Assembly: GCA_026724425.1 (NCBI GenBank)
Contig: JAIUCV010000228.1
Coordinates: forward strand, 992,001-1,056,000
Direction of reading: 5' to 3'
Length of the DNA stretch: 64,000 bases
From: Erythrophleum ivorense
Lineage: Eukaryota > Streptophyta > Magnoliopsida > Fabales > Fabaceae
Part shown: positions 37,561 to 51,248 of the stretch, in pieces
Numbering within the stretch: position 1 is the stretch's first letter
Layout of the letters: each line of letters opens with the position of its first letter
The notes under the pieces: model-generated
Told to the model about the DNA's origin: nothing
Database searches by the model: none
The model's input: only the letters and a program-made list of their open reading frames with translations
Position numbers and translations under genes: made by a program

Positions 37561-40500
37561 TGTAATGTCCGATTTTCATTAGATAAAGAAACAGATGCGT
37601 TTCAAAGCAAGTCTCCCAAATGAATTAGTTAAGGTCCCAAAAAATTTTAAGTTGCATTCTAGACTCCTAAAAATGAGAATTCCTGGCTTAGACAAAAAGA
37701 AAAACAGAGCTAGAATGAAGAACACAAAATTGCATGAAAAACTTACGAAACATAAAGGCATTTTTGTAAGTTTGAATAAATTTGAAATTCACACAAGAGA
37801 GCTTTTTAAAATAAAATTTTTGAGTTCTCCAGGGTTCTCAGAGGCCCTGAAAATCATGGGAAGTCTCGGGACAGTTAAAACCCCTCCGGTGGGACGTCTT
37901 CTAACGTCGGTGTACCTGAACTTTAACAGATTTGTTTGGGAAGATTTTTAGCTCTGATTTGAGTGATTCCAAAGGTATTTTACTAAATTGGGAACCTAAA
38001 TTTTATAATGGAAAAGACGGTTATCAAAAAGGAGTTAAAACAAATTAGAAAAGAAAATGCCAAGAACAAAAGGCAAAATAGAAAATTTTGAAAATCTTTC
38101 CTCCTCCCACCTATATATATAGGCGCGCCCCACTTCTCCACTCACTTAGCCACATATGTTTCTGCCCTAAACTAGAGAAAATCCTTAAGGAGAGAGTCAC
38201 ACAAGAGGGAGAGGAAGAGAAGGAGAAATCAAAGGCAAAAGGTGTGAATTTTTTGTTATTTTTCATACTCTTTCTTTAACAAACCTCTTCTCCTCCATTT
38301 TCCCTTTCTTTCCTATGATTATATTGAAGTATATGGATCTATTTTAAGGGAAGAACAAAGGGGAAAATTCGGATTTGAAGAAAGGAGGCCAAAGAAGGGA
38401 AGATTCAAGCAAGAAAACAACAAAAAATAAGGTAATTCTTCCTTCCATGATAGCTACCCCTTGCTCCTCTTCTCTCCTTGGTTCGCCCCACTCAAGAAGC
38501 TACAAGAGGTCTTGGATTTTGGGTAGAACCAAGGGTAAATCTTAGGAAAAGGAGTGTGGAGAGTAAGAATATGCAAAGGGAATTAACAAATAACCATGAA
38601 ATTTCAAGATAGCAAATCTAGGGTTTCATGTATTCCTTGTAAAATCTAACTTGATACCTTAATTCCTATGCCTAAATGAATGTTTAAATGAGCTCCTAAG
38701 ATCCCTATAAGTCTCCCTATATGCATCTTCCATGTGAAAAACAAAACAAAGACCATTGATGCCTAACTGCTACCTAGTCTCGGCCTAAGAGGGTTAGGAC
38801 ACCTAGGGAGAGTTTTAAATTTTTTTTCAAGCCCATTTTTGAGTCATATATGATAAGTGAAGATGAATGAAAGCCTTGGAAAGAACTTAGAGACTATAGA
38901 AAGTGAGTTGGCCTTATATGTTCCACAATATGACCTAAGGAAGCAACATGTAGTTAGGCTCTTTGTTATTTTAATTATGTGATGACTCCAAGAGGCTTAA
39001 AAGGAGTCAAGAATCATATATGAGAGGAAAGAATGGAGCCTAGAACTCATTTGATGGGTGTTGCTTCATTAGGTGCGTTCTTGGAACCATAAAGGGGTTA
39101 ATAGACTAAGTTAGTGTTTAAGGAAGATGTGTGGCCTTAGAATTAATTCCATGAACCTAATTGGCTTCTATAAATTGTGCTTAGGCCAAGAGAAATCAAT
39201 CCCACACCTTTGTATGTGTGAGGCCGAGGAAGGGAGAGCAAATTCAAGAAGAAAAGTGTGTGGTTGCATCCAAGTTAGCTCACCCCTCCTTCTCTCAAGC
39301 AAGAATATATGCTTGGCTTGTCTTTGAATGTGTATATGTGTGTTTTAAGCTATGGAAAGTATTCTAGCATGAGTTTTGATTCCATGGTGCCATGATGTTA
39401 TATTATGCTTTTAAATGATGTCTAATATGTGTGCTTGGGTTTGCTTGAGTATGGTGAAGCCAAGAACCCTTAACCATATTGAGGATGAGCTAAAAACCTT
39501 TAAAATTGGTTAAAACAAAGTAAAGAGCCTCCCAAGAGTGAGGTTGACTCCCAAGAATAAGGTTAAGTCAAAAATCTCTTAAAGAAATGGGTGAGGCAAA
39601 TCTAAAATCTGCAAATGAATGGGTGAGACTAATCTACTTACTTGGCAAGCCTATGTATGCTATATATGATTTATTCAAATGCTAAGATTGTTTCTTGAAT
39701 GCTCACACATTTTAATATATCCATGCATGCATTTTCAAGACTTGTTTTGCATCTTTTATGTGTGATTGAAAGGGAGATGAGTTATCGGGATTCTTTGAAT
39801 CTCAACCCCTCCTTTCCAATGTTTAAACATGCTAGATGGACCAAGTGGACAAGATAATGGGAGCCAACAACTTGGAAGATGAGAATATGACAACAAAGTG
39901 CAAGAACTTTTCTTCTTTATGGTTATATGAATGGAAAAGTGGCTTTGTATATATTATTTTTGAGATGTAAGCTCATGTATAAATGTAAAATGATGTATGA
40001 CTCTTGGATAGACTATATGTGGTATGAAATCAATAGAAATGGAAAGTTTGGCTTCTTGATAGCTTGGTGTATTAGTGTATTAATGGAAGTGGAATGACCA
40101 AATTAAGATGCATGAGGTTTGGAACCACTTGGGTAGTTTATACAAGTCATATTCATGCTTTTAAAACTTGCCCAAGAGGGTGCCAAACATCAAAGGAGAC
40201 CATTTGGACACATTTCGTATCTCATATGGAGCAACAATTGACCATATTAGTGAGCTATACCACTTTTTGTCCAAATGAGCTCTCTTGGTCTGAAATTTGG
40301 CATGCATCTAGACCTTGTTGAGATATTTTTGGGAAGCTAAAGTACATAATTTTAGAGGTCTATGGAATATTTGATGAAATTTTCAAAGTTGAGAATTTTT
40401 TTGGCTTTGGTTCAATGCACTGTTCTTGTGGTCTGAAAATGAAACTCTGTCACTCATGGGGCAAAATGATGTCTAATTGCTATGAATTTTATTAGGGAGA

Positions 40501-41212
40501 AACTGGACTTTCCCATTGACTTGTGTCAATTAGAACCACCTCATTGGGATGTCTAAAGAGGGAGATATAAATTTTTGAAGTTTCTATCCAGTATTAGGTG
40601 TCTAGTCAGACCTATGTTACTGTTTGATTAGTTTTCAAGGCCTGGACTTGCCTAGACTAGTCTAAATTTATTTTTTTCCTCTAGCTAACATCCGTAGCTT
40701 TCCTGATTGGTATCATTTACATGAATTAAATTTTTTTGGAATTAATTAGACATTTTTGAAGTTTATAGCATAAATCTGTATTAGTACCAGTAACCAGTCA
40801 AACCTTTGTATATTTTTTTATGTCAAACGTGGTCTAGATGCTATGTTTATGACTTGAAATTATTTTTTTGTAGAGTTAACACTTAGAGCTTTCAAGAAGT
40901 TATGATTTTTCAAAGTTTGTGACAGAAACCATAGAATCTAGCTGAGGCTACACTATGGAATTTTATATGTTTTTTATACTTACACGAGTTCTAGGTCACT
41001 TTTGGTGATAGAATTTAGTTGTATCTATATAATTAAATACAAGAATGTGATATATGAGTTCACATGGTCCACGGGATATCAAATGAAAAATTTATACATA
41101 ATGCAATACAAAAATATTCATTATTTTTAATGCTTTTCTTTAAAAATTTGTATAATTCTTGGAAATGAGCTTAGACGAGAGATGAGATGTGCTATATAAT
41201 TATAGTGTTACA
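37561..41212 (+). mobile_element. Family A solo LTR A11 (cleanest copy)
   Basis: Begins TGTAATGTCCGATTTTC at 37561 and ends ATTATAGTGTTACA at 41212, 3,652 bp, uninterrupted, with perfect TSD GAAAA (37556-37560, 41213-41217). The host A7 reads across the site into AGTGGGGCATGCTATATATAGG. It has a TATA box 550 bp in and an internal minisatellite at about 39445-39630. Best reference copy in the window for this family. Confidence 0.95.
38111..38122 (+). promoter_or_regulatory. TATA box of LTR A11
   Basis: CTATATATATAGG followed by CGCGCCCC, 550 bp after the LTR start. A transcription start would be expected about 30 bp downstream, leaving some 3 kb of LTR on the transcribed side. Confidence 0.65.
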
Positions 41213-41228
41213 GAAAAAGTGGGGCATG

Positions 41229-41239
41229 CTATATATAGG
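41229..41239 (-). promoter_or_regulatory. TATA box of LTR A7
   Basis: CTATATATAGG in the typical family A context, next to the A11 insertion site, which separates it from the leader region. Confidence 0.6.
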
Positions 41240-42634
41240 CTAAGGGTTCATTTAAGACTTTTTAAAATTCTAATTTTGCCTTTCATTATTGGTTCTTTCC
41301 ATTTGAGATCATTTTAACTCCTTTTCAAGAACCATTTTTTCCATTATGCAATTTAGGTCCTATAATTTATAAAATGCCTTTGGTTTCACCCAAATTGGAT
41401 TAAAAAACCTTTCCAAATGAATTAATCAAAGTTTGGGTCAACTGACATTTTAAAACGTAAACTGGAGAGGTTTTAACCATTCTAAGGGTTCTTATGGTTT
41501 TTAAGACCTTTGAAAACCCTGAGAAACTCCATTTTTCCATTTAAAGATTCTTCCTTTGACTTTTCTAAAAGTTACTCAAAATTACAAAAAATGCCACAGA
41601 TATTAGTTTGATTTTATTTAGCTATTCCGACTTTAGTTTTTAGGCATCCTAAGCCTTAGATCTTCATTTTTAATTTTCTAGATTATTATGCTAATTTTAT
41701 TTGGCCTCAAGTCTTTCTATTAGGGGGACTTCTTGTAATACCTTAACTTCCTAACCCTCAAATAAACGTCACATATGTTATCTTAATACATACTTGGCAT
41801 ATAGGTACACATTTGCAAGGAAGTTGTACTTTTATCCATGGTTAATTGTGTAATAGAAAGCTTAATTAATTCATTTTATGCTTTAAGGACCATGTGAGCT
41901 CATCAATAACATTTTCCATCCATATCAAAAACATCACATTTCATCTCATGAATCATGGATTTTGGACCACACAACACAATACCAAATTTTTGCTCTCGGG
42001 TTTGCTATCTTAGATTTCTTATATAAACTTTGGAAATTCATAACTAATTCTAGAAAAATTAAAATCATGCATATGATAGCTTTCTAAAAATCTATAGATG
42101 TTTAACTAATGATTAAAAATAGATCTAGACCAAGACAATAGTATTTAGCTCACAAATAATAATAGAACAATACATCAAATCTATTTTCAAATCGCTACAG
42201 GACTTGGAATTTTAAATTTTGTTTCTCCCTCTATAGAGCTCCAAATGAAGTGCTCTTGGTAGCTATGGAAAGCTTATGATTTCTAGTTTAGGCTTGTAAA
42301 CTTTCATAAGCAGTGGACTTCATTTGATCGATGAGAGACATAAAAATGTAAACTGACCATCATGAATAGTAACTTTGTCAATTCTACATAATTAGCCAAT
42401 TTGAATATCATAATAAATTCTCTAGAGCTCCAAATTGAGTGCTCTTTGGCTCTAGGAAAAGCTCTAGATGAAACCTATTTTCTGGCCAAAGTTCATGCAA
42501 AAATTCATCCATTTGGTTAGACCTTGGTTTAACTCAAAAATTGTCAATTTTGAAGTCCACAATGGTTCATAAGGCACTAAAAGACCTTTCTTAACATCTC
42601 ATAACTGCTTGGGCACATACAAAAGTATGATTAC

Positions 42635-45600
42635 TATAACACCATATTATTTCTAACATTGATCCTCTTCTGTGCAAGTAGGATTATGCAATTCTTCAAA
42701 GAAATCCCAAGAAAATGCATTAAAATAATGAATTAAATTGCGTTGCGTAGCAGATAAATTTTTCATTTCTTGTCTCCAGGGCCCCATGAACTCACCAACA
42801 ACATTCTATAATTATTTTCTATTCATACAAATCATAACATTCTCAAAACTTAGCATAACTTTGAAAAATCCCGTCATTCTTCACGACTGTACAGTGTCAG
42901 ATTTCAGGGGCAACTTTGACAAATCATAACTAAATGTAGAAAATTTGAAATCATACAAACCATAGCTTTCTAGAAAGCTCTAGATGTTAAATTTACACTA
43001 AAAATAGTTCTTAGCCATGAAAGTCTCTTCTAGACTATGTTTGATAATAGAAAATGTAGGGACATTGAGCTGCCCAGAAATTTGATATAGCTTGCTGATA
43101 TAAACTTTGAAAATTCATAATTAATTCCTCAAAAATCAAATCCATGAAATCTATACCAATTTGGAAAGCTAGTGATGTTAAATAGAGGGAAAAAATAGTT
43201 CCAAACCAATACAAGAGCATTTAGATCCTGAAAATCAATCAAACAGAGGTGTGCCTATAATAGAATAGCCAATTCAAAAATTCATATATCCCCCACTAGA
43301 CATCCAAATGAAGTGGTTTCAATTGGCATGAGTCATTAAGAAGGTCTAATTTCTTTTTATAAATTTTGTGGCAATTGGACATCATTTGCCTCATGAATGA
43401 CAGAGAACAAATTTCAAACCAGATGAATAGTGCATTGACCAAAACCAGAAAATTTTTCAACTTTAAAATTCACCAAAAATTTTGTAGACCTCTAAATAAT
43501 ACCCAGTTTAGCTTCCAAAAATCTCTCAATATGCTATAGATTCATGCCAAATCTTAGATCAAGAAGAACTCATTTGGACAAAAAGTAGTATAGCTCACCA
43601 AAATGGCCATTTTTGCTCCATATGAGATACCAACTTTGTCCAATTGGCCTTCTTTAATGTTTGGCACCTCTTGGGCAAGTTTAAAAGCATAAATATGACT
43701 TGTCTAAACTACCCAAGTGGTCCTAAACCCCATGCATCTTAATTTGACCATCCTACATCTAAGAATACACATGTAACTATAAGCCATCAAAGTACCAAGA
43801 TTCACATTTATATTGATTTCATGCCACATGTGGTCCATACAAGATTTATACATTATATTACAATTATCCATCATTTTACATCACAAAAATAATATGTACA
43901 AAGTAACTTTGACATTCCCTTACAAGTAAGGTTACATAATAGACAAAATCTAACTTCTCAAGGTTCTTGGCTTGCATTCCTTGACTCTTAAATGCCACTT
44001 AGACATTTTAAAATGATGGAGGGAAGGAAGTGAAATTCCTAGAATCTCAATAGCTCACACACCCATTCACACATATATTCAAGGCATACATACATCAAGT
44101 GTACAAGTAAACAAGCTACTTGAATCATGAATGCACATTTTCAAGATTTCCATGCCACACTTTCACAATCATGTCATCAAGAAGCTCTAGGGACTTTTGG
44201 TTTTGCTTCACCCCATTTCAAGGACTTTTGGATGTGCCTCACTCTTGGCTTAGGAAGTTTTGACTTGGCCTCACCTATCCAAGAGACTTTTGGCCTAGTC
44301 TCACCCATGCCTTAAGACTTTTGGCACTTCCTCACCCACATTAAGGGACTTTTGACATCACCTCACCCTTATGAGCGATGCTCACCATCAACAGCATTCA
44401 AAATAACACATTGGTACCAATGCAATCTCAAAACATCAAGTGGCATGTTCTCAAATCACAAGAGCACACACAAGCACACAAAGATATACATATGCACATA
44501 AGAATGCAAAGGGAATAAGGTGGAGTGCTACCTTGAATTTATGCAAGTTTCCTTTGTCTTATCCTTCTCTCTTTTTGGCCTCACAAGTGCACCTAGGTGG
44601 GTTGGTGTTTTCTTGGCCTAAACACCATAAACAACACACAATTACACATTTGAAGCAAGCCAAAACACTAAACTCACTCTTGAATACACATTTGATTCCA
44701 TAAGTGGCATAATGGTTCCATAAATGGCCTATTGAAGCAACCTTCACAATTCAAGCTCTAGGCTCCCATTTCTTTCCATTTCTAAGCCTCTTGGCCTCAT
44801 TCAAAGTTATTGGAGCTCTCACACAATCATTTACATAAGCTTAGAATTAAGTTGCTTTACAAAGCACCATTATGGACACCATTATCCCATCTCTTAATCT
44901 ATGGCTCCTAAATTTTTCCCAATGGTTCCTCCCATCTTCTAACATCATATGAAGTCCTAAACTAAGGGTAGAACAAATTAAAACATCTCGTAGCCCAATG
45001 AACCTAACTTGGCTGAGATATGCACCATAATGGAGGTTCATGGAGTTCTTGATTTTTCCTTGATGGGAGGCCACTTGGGGAGATTTCTAGAGGTCTTAGG
45101 AGCTCAAGGAAAAATTCAAATAGCTAAGGGAATACTCACACAAAATCATATTTCACAAAATCCTAAAGAAGCCTATACTTTCCTAACTTGATTTCTATTG
45201 ATTTTTCTTGAAATTTCTTGCCAGATTCCTCTTCCTTATGGTCTAAAACCCTAGTTCCTCTGTTGTTTTTAGGCAGAAAATCCTCCCCCTATATGGTTCT
45301 GTTCTTGGCCAAAATACACACATCCATGGAGCAAGGAGAAGAAGCAACAACAACAAGCAATTACTTTACATTCAAGCTTGTTTTCAAGACCTCTTCCTCT
45401 TGGTTTGCTTCTCTCCAAGAAATTTGAACCACTCCCCTTAGTTCTGGACTCAAAATAGAACCAAAAAGCTCAACTAAACCATAGAAAGAAAGCATGGAAG
45501 GAGAGGAGCAAAATTGGAAGAAGATGGAGCATGAAATTCCTTAGATTTTCTTACCTTTTCCTTAATTTTCTTCCTCCTTTTCTCCTTCTCTTGGTGTGCC

Positions 45601-46231
45601 TGAAGAAGCTAGTCATTTTATGTATTTTGGGCAGAGGAAAGTTGTTCTATATGAGAGGAGAAAAGGGAGAAGTGTGTGGAAGCTTTAAGAAGCTCACTTT
45701 TTTCAAAATTTTTAATTTCATCCTTCCATAATGGCAATTTCATTTTAGCTTCAGTTTAGCTCCTTTTTTAGAAGCGTCTTTTCTATTATAAAATTTAGGT
45801 TCCCAATTTAATAAAATGCCTTTGGCATCACTCAAATTAGAGCTGAAACCTTCCCGAAAGAATCTATCAAAGTTTAGGCTCATCGCCATTAGAAAACGTA
45901 CATTAGAGGAATTTTACCAGTTCTAGGGCCTCCCATAGTTTTCGAGGCCTTTGAAAACCTTGGGCAAGTCAAATTTGCCATTTTTAAAGACCTCTTATAT
46001 GTTCTTCTAAAAGTTGCACTCATTTATGAAAATACCATTATGTTTCGTCAATTTTTGTCACAATTTGTTTCACCATCCTAGCTCTATTTTTCTTTCCGTC
46101 TGAGCCTGGAATTATCATTTTCAGGAGCTTAGGACTCAACTCAAAATTTTTGGGACATTATCTAGCTCATTTCAAAGGACCTGCTTTTATAGGGCTCATT
46201 TCATCGTTTTACAAAAATTACATTCATTACA
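42635..46231 (-). mobile_element. Family A solo LTR A13
   Basis: Plus strand begins TATAACACCATATT (decayed TGTAAC) at 42635 and ends TACATTCATTACA at 46231, 3,597 bp, with perfect TSD ATTAC (42630-42634, 46232-46236). A12 is continuous across it. Confidence 0.92.
44189..44377 (-). repeat. Internal minisatellite of LTR A13
   Basis: Six units of about 31-36 bp with GGACTTTTGG and CCTCACC, matching the A9 array nearly unit for unit. Confidence 0.8.
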
Positions 46232-46651
46232 ATTACAGCATATAAGAGCATGTCAAATGGTTCGAAACATCATGGAGCTTATTCTCGTCTTGCCACGTGC
46301 ATTTATACATAGACATATAGCATATAGGAAGCAAAAACTCATGTATTCATTCATTTGGTTCCAAAACGGATGCATACATTTGAACATGTTCAAAGGTCTA
46401 CACCATATATACATCATATGGTTACAATTCTTGACATCAAAATGCTATTAAAAAGCCTATTTCTCTACTTCATTATCAAAGTCTTGCCCTTCAAGGTTGT
46501 CGACCTCCATTTCTTAGTCCACTTGGCTTACCTAAACATGGTTAGATATATGTGGGGGAAGAGTGAGATGCAAAGAATCCCACTAGCTTTTTACCCTTTT
46601 AGACATACATGATGGATGTAATTATATGTCAAAGAATGCATGCATGGCTAA

Positions 46652-49086
46652 TGATTGCTAATTTTCATATATTTTTTCTCCTCTAATTAGGTATTTTGAT
46701 TATACATTTTGGCTTAAAAGATTTTAATTGGAGGATAATTGAATTTATTAGCCATTTTTATATTCTAGAAATCAATTTGCAAAATTTTGCAATTTTAGTG
46801 CATAACTCCATTTAAATGAATCTTTGTGAATCCTCCTACTTCATCTTTTCCTTTGTTTTGTGCAGAACTTAGGCAGAAGTTACATACATACAAATGCCAC
46901 TAGGCCAAGCATGTGAAGAAGCAAGCTCTAGCTACCTTGTTCTCACGTGGAATTCACACACCATCATATACATGCAACTCGAGCCAGCCATCATTCACTC
47001 TATTTCCCTCACTTGAGCAGCCATTCATTCATACTCCATAACACTTAAGTTGCCACGTGTTGCTACATTCATAAAGCACCACATGCATTAACACGTAACA
47101 ACTAGATAAAGCTAGAAGGAGGTTAACACGAAGAAGCTACTGCATGTAGCCACAGGTTGACGTGGAGTGAGTAGAACAAAACAAACAAACACGTAGAAAG
47201 TGCATGGAGAAAAGGCTCGAGCTGAAGGGACTCATATATATATAAGTAGAGTATGTGAAAGAGCTTTGGTCTGATGTAGTAAACAAGTTGAACGTTAACA
47301 AATGAAGGAGGAAGAATCAATAGAAGGAAGCTATGGGTAGATGAAGAACCAATTCTAGAGTGAGAAAGGCTGCAGAATGTGTGAAGGAAGAAGCTTCAGA
47401 GAAGAAGCATGAGCTGGAGTTTAGAGAGGTAAATGATGTGGGAGCTTCTCGAAGAGAAAAGCTAAGTTTGCAAGGATAGAACGCATGAAGAAATAGCTAC
47501 ACGAATGAGTTGAGCACATGGGAAACTATGGGTTCTTAAAGCTATAGGTTAACATGAACAAGGAACACATTATCCAGAACCATATCAATAAGAAGAAGCT
47601 CCAAAACATGAAAATTGCACATGCATAGGGTTGACATTGAGAAAGAGAACACGTGAATTTGGCTGGGCAAGAGAAAGGAACAACACGTGAAGAAGAAAAT
47701 AAAAAATAAGGAACATGAGAGCTACAGAGCACATAGAGATAAGATGAAGCATGTAGCTCGAGTAGAAAGTCAACGTAGCTAGCTAAATAAATGAAACACA
47801 TGCAAGGGCTCGTGGAAGAGATGATGTGGTTTAATAATACATTCGTGGCAGAGAAAGAAAAACACATAAGGTTGAGTAAGCAAGACGCATGCAATAGAAC
47901 ACGTAGGATTAAATGAACACATGAGCAGCATGTGAGTGGAGGGCTGGAGAATAATGACGAAGAAAACACATACAACATGAAGAAGCAATGTGAGCTAGAG
48001 GTGAAGAATAATGTGAGCTGTGGGGAAATGAGCGAGAGGCTACGAAGAGACACAGTAAGCTCTAGAATGTGAATGAAGAAATCATCCATCGTCTTTCCAC
48101 ATGGCTGTAGCTCTTACCATCAAAATTCCTCCATTTAATTCCTTCATGGTAGCTTGAATTCTCCTTAGTGGCTAGCTGAAGATAGGATGTTCCTAGATGC
48201 AGACTTGAGCTCCAATTTTCTTCACCAATTTGGATAAATTCTTCCTCCTTATTCTTTTAATTTCAGCACTGATTCTTTATTAATTTGACTAAGTCTAGCC
48301 TATTAATTTAGGAATTTCATTGTTGGAATATATTAGAATTTGCTGGATTAATTTAAATTGTGGATTGGGTGTAATTTCCTATTTTGTTGTTAATTATGAT
48401 CATTATATGTTTGTGGAAAATCCAGACTTAGTGGTTGTACAATTTGCTCTTAATTTCCTCTTGATTATAGGCTAATTGATGCAATGGTTGTTAGATTAAA
48501 TGGCTGGAATTTTTGTGCAATTGATTGTTTGAGGAATTCATTAATCTAATTAGTTAATTAGCATTTTAAGTGGATTGTGCAACAGATTTTTATGAGTAAT
48601 TAGGATTGGTTTTAGTGTGTTCTTATTCTTAACTCAATTGATTAATTCTTCAAGTTATTTTGTGGTTGCAAAATTCTTGAATTATTGGTGAATTGAGTCT
48701 TGGATGGTAATTCAAGAATTCTTATAGAGAATACACTAATGAGCAAGAATTTAATTCCAATTTTGATACACTAAAAAGAGAGCAAGGATAATTGAATTCC
48801 AAGGAGTCTATCCAAAGGCTAGCTACCACATTTTCTTAATTGTTTACTTCACTTAGTCTTAAGCTTTTTTATTCTTGTCATTTCAATTTTAGTTCAAGTA
48901 AATTTCAGTAATTCAAAACCCCCTAAAAAATTTTCAATTAGTAATACTTGGAATACTCTTTCACAAGCAATTAAAGCTAAAAACTCCTTGAGAAATAACC
49001 TAGGTTGCACCATTACCTACAAATTTACTTTTCTACATAGTTTTATTTGAGATTGTGTGACACAATTGTCAATAGGATTTAAGTTA
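46652..49086 (+). mobile_element. Family E solo LTR E2
   Basis: Plus-oriented family E copy of about 2.4 kb inside A12. CTAATG is present at both edges (46648-46653, 49087-49092). If the LTR starts at the TG of 46652, the TSD is GCTAA/ACTAA with one mismatch; if it starts two bases later, it is a perfect TAATG. Its 3' end shares GTGTGACACAATTGTC with E1. A 187-residue open frame runs antisense at 47526-48089; it is rich in Ser, Phe and Leu and looks like chance. Confidence 0.8.
47234..47245 (+). promoter_or_regulatory. TATA box of LTR E2
   Basis: TATATATATAAG about 582 bp after the LTR start, followed by purine-rich leader-like sequence. Confidence 0.5.
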
Positions 49087-51248
49087 CTAATGGACATACA
49101 TAAATCATTTTCCTTTGTCATATGCATTCATATATATTAAACATAGGCTCTTAAGGGCATTGGTCTAGCCTCACCCAACTTCCTTAGGACTTTTAGATTT
49201 GCCTCACCTACGTTTAAGGGATCTTTGACTTAGCCTTACTCTTCTTGAGACCTTTGGCTTTGTCTCACCCATTCCTAGGGACTTTTAGCTCATCTTTACC
49301 CATGCTAAGAGACTTTTGGCATAACCATACCCATTCAAGCCACTTTGCATTCAAACAACATTTCAAGAAGTATAATGGTACCATAACATGTAAGTAATAG
49401 CTAGAAACATATTTCATAGTTCAAACATACACACAAGAACTCAATGAAAATCAAACATCCAAGTAATGCATAGGAGAAAGGTTAGAGAGTTAATTTGAAA
49501 TAGGAACACAAACTTTTCTCTTTAAGTCTTCTTCCCCATTTTGGCCAAGCACATGCAACTAGGTGGCACTTAACTCTCTTGGCCTAGATACATCAAATGA
49601 GATATATTTCAATCATTGGAACAAGCTCTAGCTTATCACAAACTCTATGTAAGGCTACTTTCTTCTAAGACACAATTATGGTTCCATATAAGACACAATG
49701 AAGCAACTATTGGAATTCATGATCTTGGCTCCAATTTCTCTTTCTATCTAAGTCTTTTGACTCTATTTAAACTCCTTGGAGTCATCACAAATTTATTTCA
49801 ATGAGCCTAGATACAAGTTGCTTCTTTATGTCTTAAAATATAGCTTACACCTCCATCTTACAAACTATGCTTCCTAAATTTATGTTAATGCTTCCTTTGA
49901 TGTTTACTAATCATGTTTAGTCCCTTTCTAGCTTTAGAACGAATTAAAACTCTCCCTAGGTACTTGGAGAGCTCTTGACCGAGATATAAGCAAGCTTGAA
50001 GACCATGGAGTATGCTTGATTTTCTTTAAGGAGTTGGCATATGGGAGGCTTGCTAGGTGTCTTGGGAACCTATGCACACTCTTAGATAACTTAAATTACC
50101 ACTAGAAAGTCTCATATTTGCCAAGGTGCAACTAAATCCCTAGGTTTTGTAACTTGATTTCTAATGCTTCTTTTTCAATTCCAATTACATATCCTTAATC
50201 CTCACACTCCATAACCCTTGTTCTTTGCTTGGTTTTGGTTAGAACTCAATCCTTCTTAGGTACTCCATAGTTAGCTGAAACTCACTCAAGGAAGAACAAG
50301 CAAAGAGATGCAAGGAGAGCCATGGTTTTTACCTTGGTTTCAAGCTTTTTCAAGGTGCTTTTCTATGCTTCTAGCTTCTCTTTCAAATTCTTATTTCCTC
50401 CCTTTGAACCAACCCTAAACCAGTCCCAAAACAAACATTAAAACTATAGGAAAAGAAAGGAGAAGAAGGAGAACAAGATTAATGAAGGAATGAGCATAAA
50501 AATCCATGGTTTTCTTACCTTTTAACTAGGCTTTTCTTCTTCTTCTATCCCTCCTCTTGTGTGCCTTTCTTGGCTGAGTTCTCCTCTAGTTTGGGATAGA
50601 AAATAGGTCTGTTAAAATGAGGGAGAGATAGGGCATGCTTAATAAAGGCAAGAGGGCTCATTAAGACTTTTTCAAATTTTCAATTTTGTCCTCTTTCTTT
50701 GTTCTTTCCTTTTAGGTTCATTTTAATTCTTTTTGAGAACTATCTTTTCCATTATAAAATTTAGGTCCTCTAACTTATAAAATGCCTTTGGTTTCACCCA
50801 AATTGGATTTAAAATCTTCTTAAACAAATCAGTCAAAATTTAGACCAACCGACGCTCTAAAACGTAAACCAGAGGGGTTTGAACCATTCTAAGGGTTCTT
50901 ATGGTTTTGAGGGCCTCTAAAAATCCCAAAAAACTCAATTTTTTTCATTTAAAGATCCTTCCTTTGAGTTTTCTAAAAAGTGCCCAAAATTACGAAAATA
51001 TCACTGGTTTTTGTCTGATTTTATTTAGCTACTCTACCTTCAATTTTTAGGCATCTTAAGCCTTGTATCCTCATTTTCAATTATTTAAAATTTTATCTTA
51101 ATTTTATTTAGTATCAAATATTTCTATTTAGGGGACTTCCTTTTATAATTAATCTATTTCTAATGTTTTCAAGAACATTAAACATTACACTTCCTTTTAT
51201 AATTGACTCATTTCTAACATTTTTAGGAAAACCAGACATTACAACATA

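Larger units (their letters stand above)
41734..51189 (-). mobile_element. Family A solo LTR A12, host of A13 and E2
   Basis: Plus strand begins TGTAATACCTTAAC at 41734 and ends AAACATTACA at 51189. The flanks CTTCT (41729-41733) and CTTCC (51190-51194) differ at one base, and A7 resumes as CTTCCTTTTATAATTGACTC. Its own pieces (41734-42634, 46237-46651, 49093-51189) total about 3.4 kb. Its minisatellite is at about 49166-49345. Confidence 0.85.
21281..51243 (-). mobile_element. Outer family A solo LTR A7, carrying a 26-kb nest
   Basis: Plus strand begins TGTAACACCATA at 21281 and ends CAGACATTACA at 51243. A perfect TSD ACATA flanks it (21276-21280, 51244-51248), and the gag of H reads across the pair. 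Its own sequence lies at 21281-23038, about 36493-37555, 41218-41728 and 51195-51243. Subtracting the nested copies, their TSDs and one 305-bp duplication leaves about 3.4 kb. The TATA box at 41229-41239 is about 543 bp from the sense start after A12 is removed, as in other copies, confirming that these scattered pieces are one LTR. Confidence 0.9.

Noticed and set aside
37595..37951. 118-residue open frame at the start of LTR A11
   Set aside because: The same region in A4, A7, A8 and A10 carries stops and frameshifts; nothing suggests selection for a protein.
47526..48089. 187-residue open frame, the longest in the window
   Set aside because: It is antisense to LTR E2, rich in Ser, Phe, Leu and Cys as expected from the complement of a purine-rich leader, has no domain I recognise, and overlaps two other open frames on the same strand.
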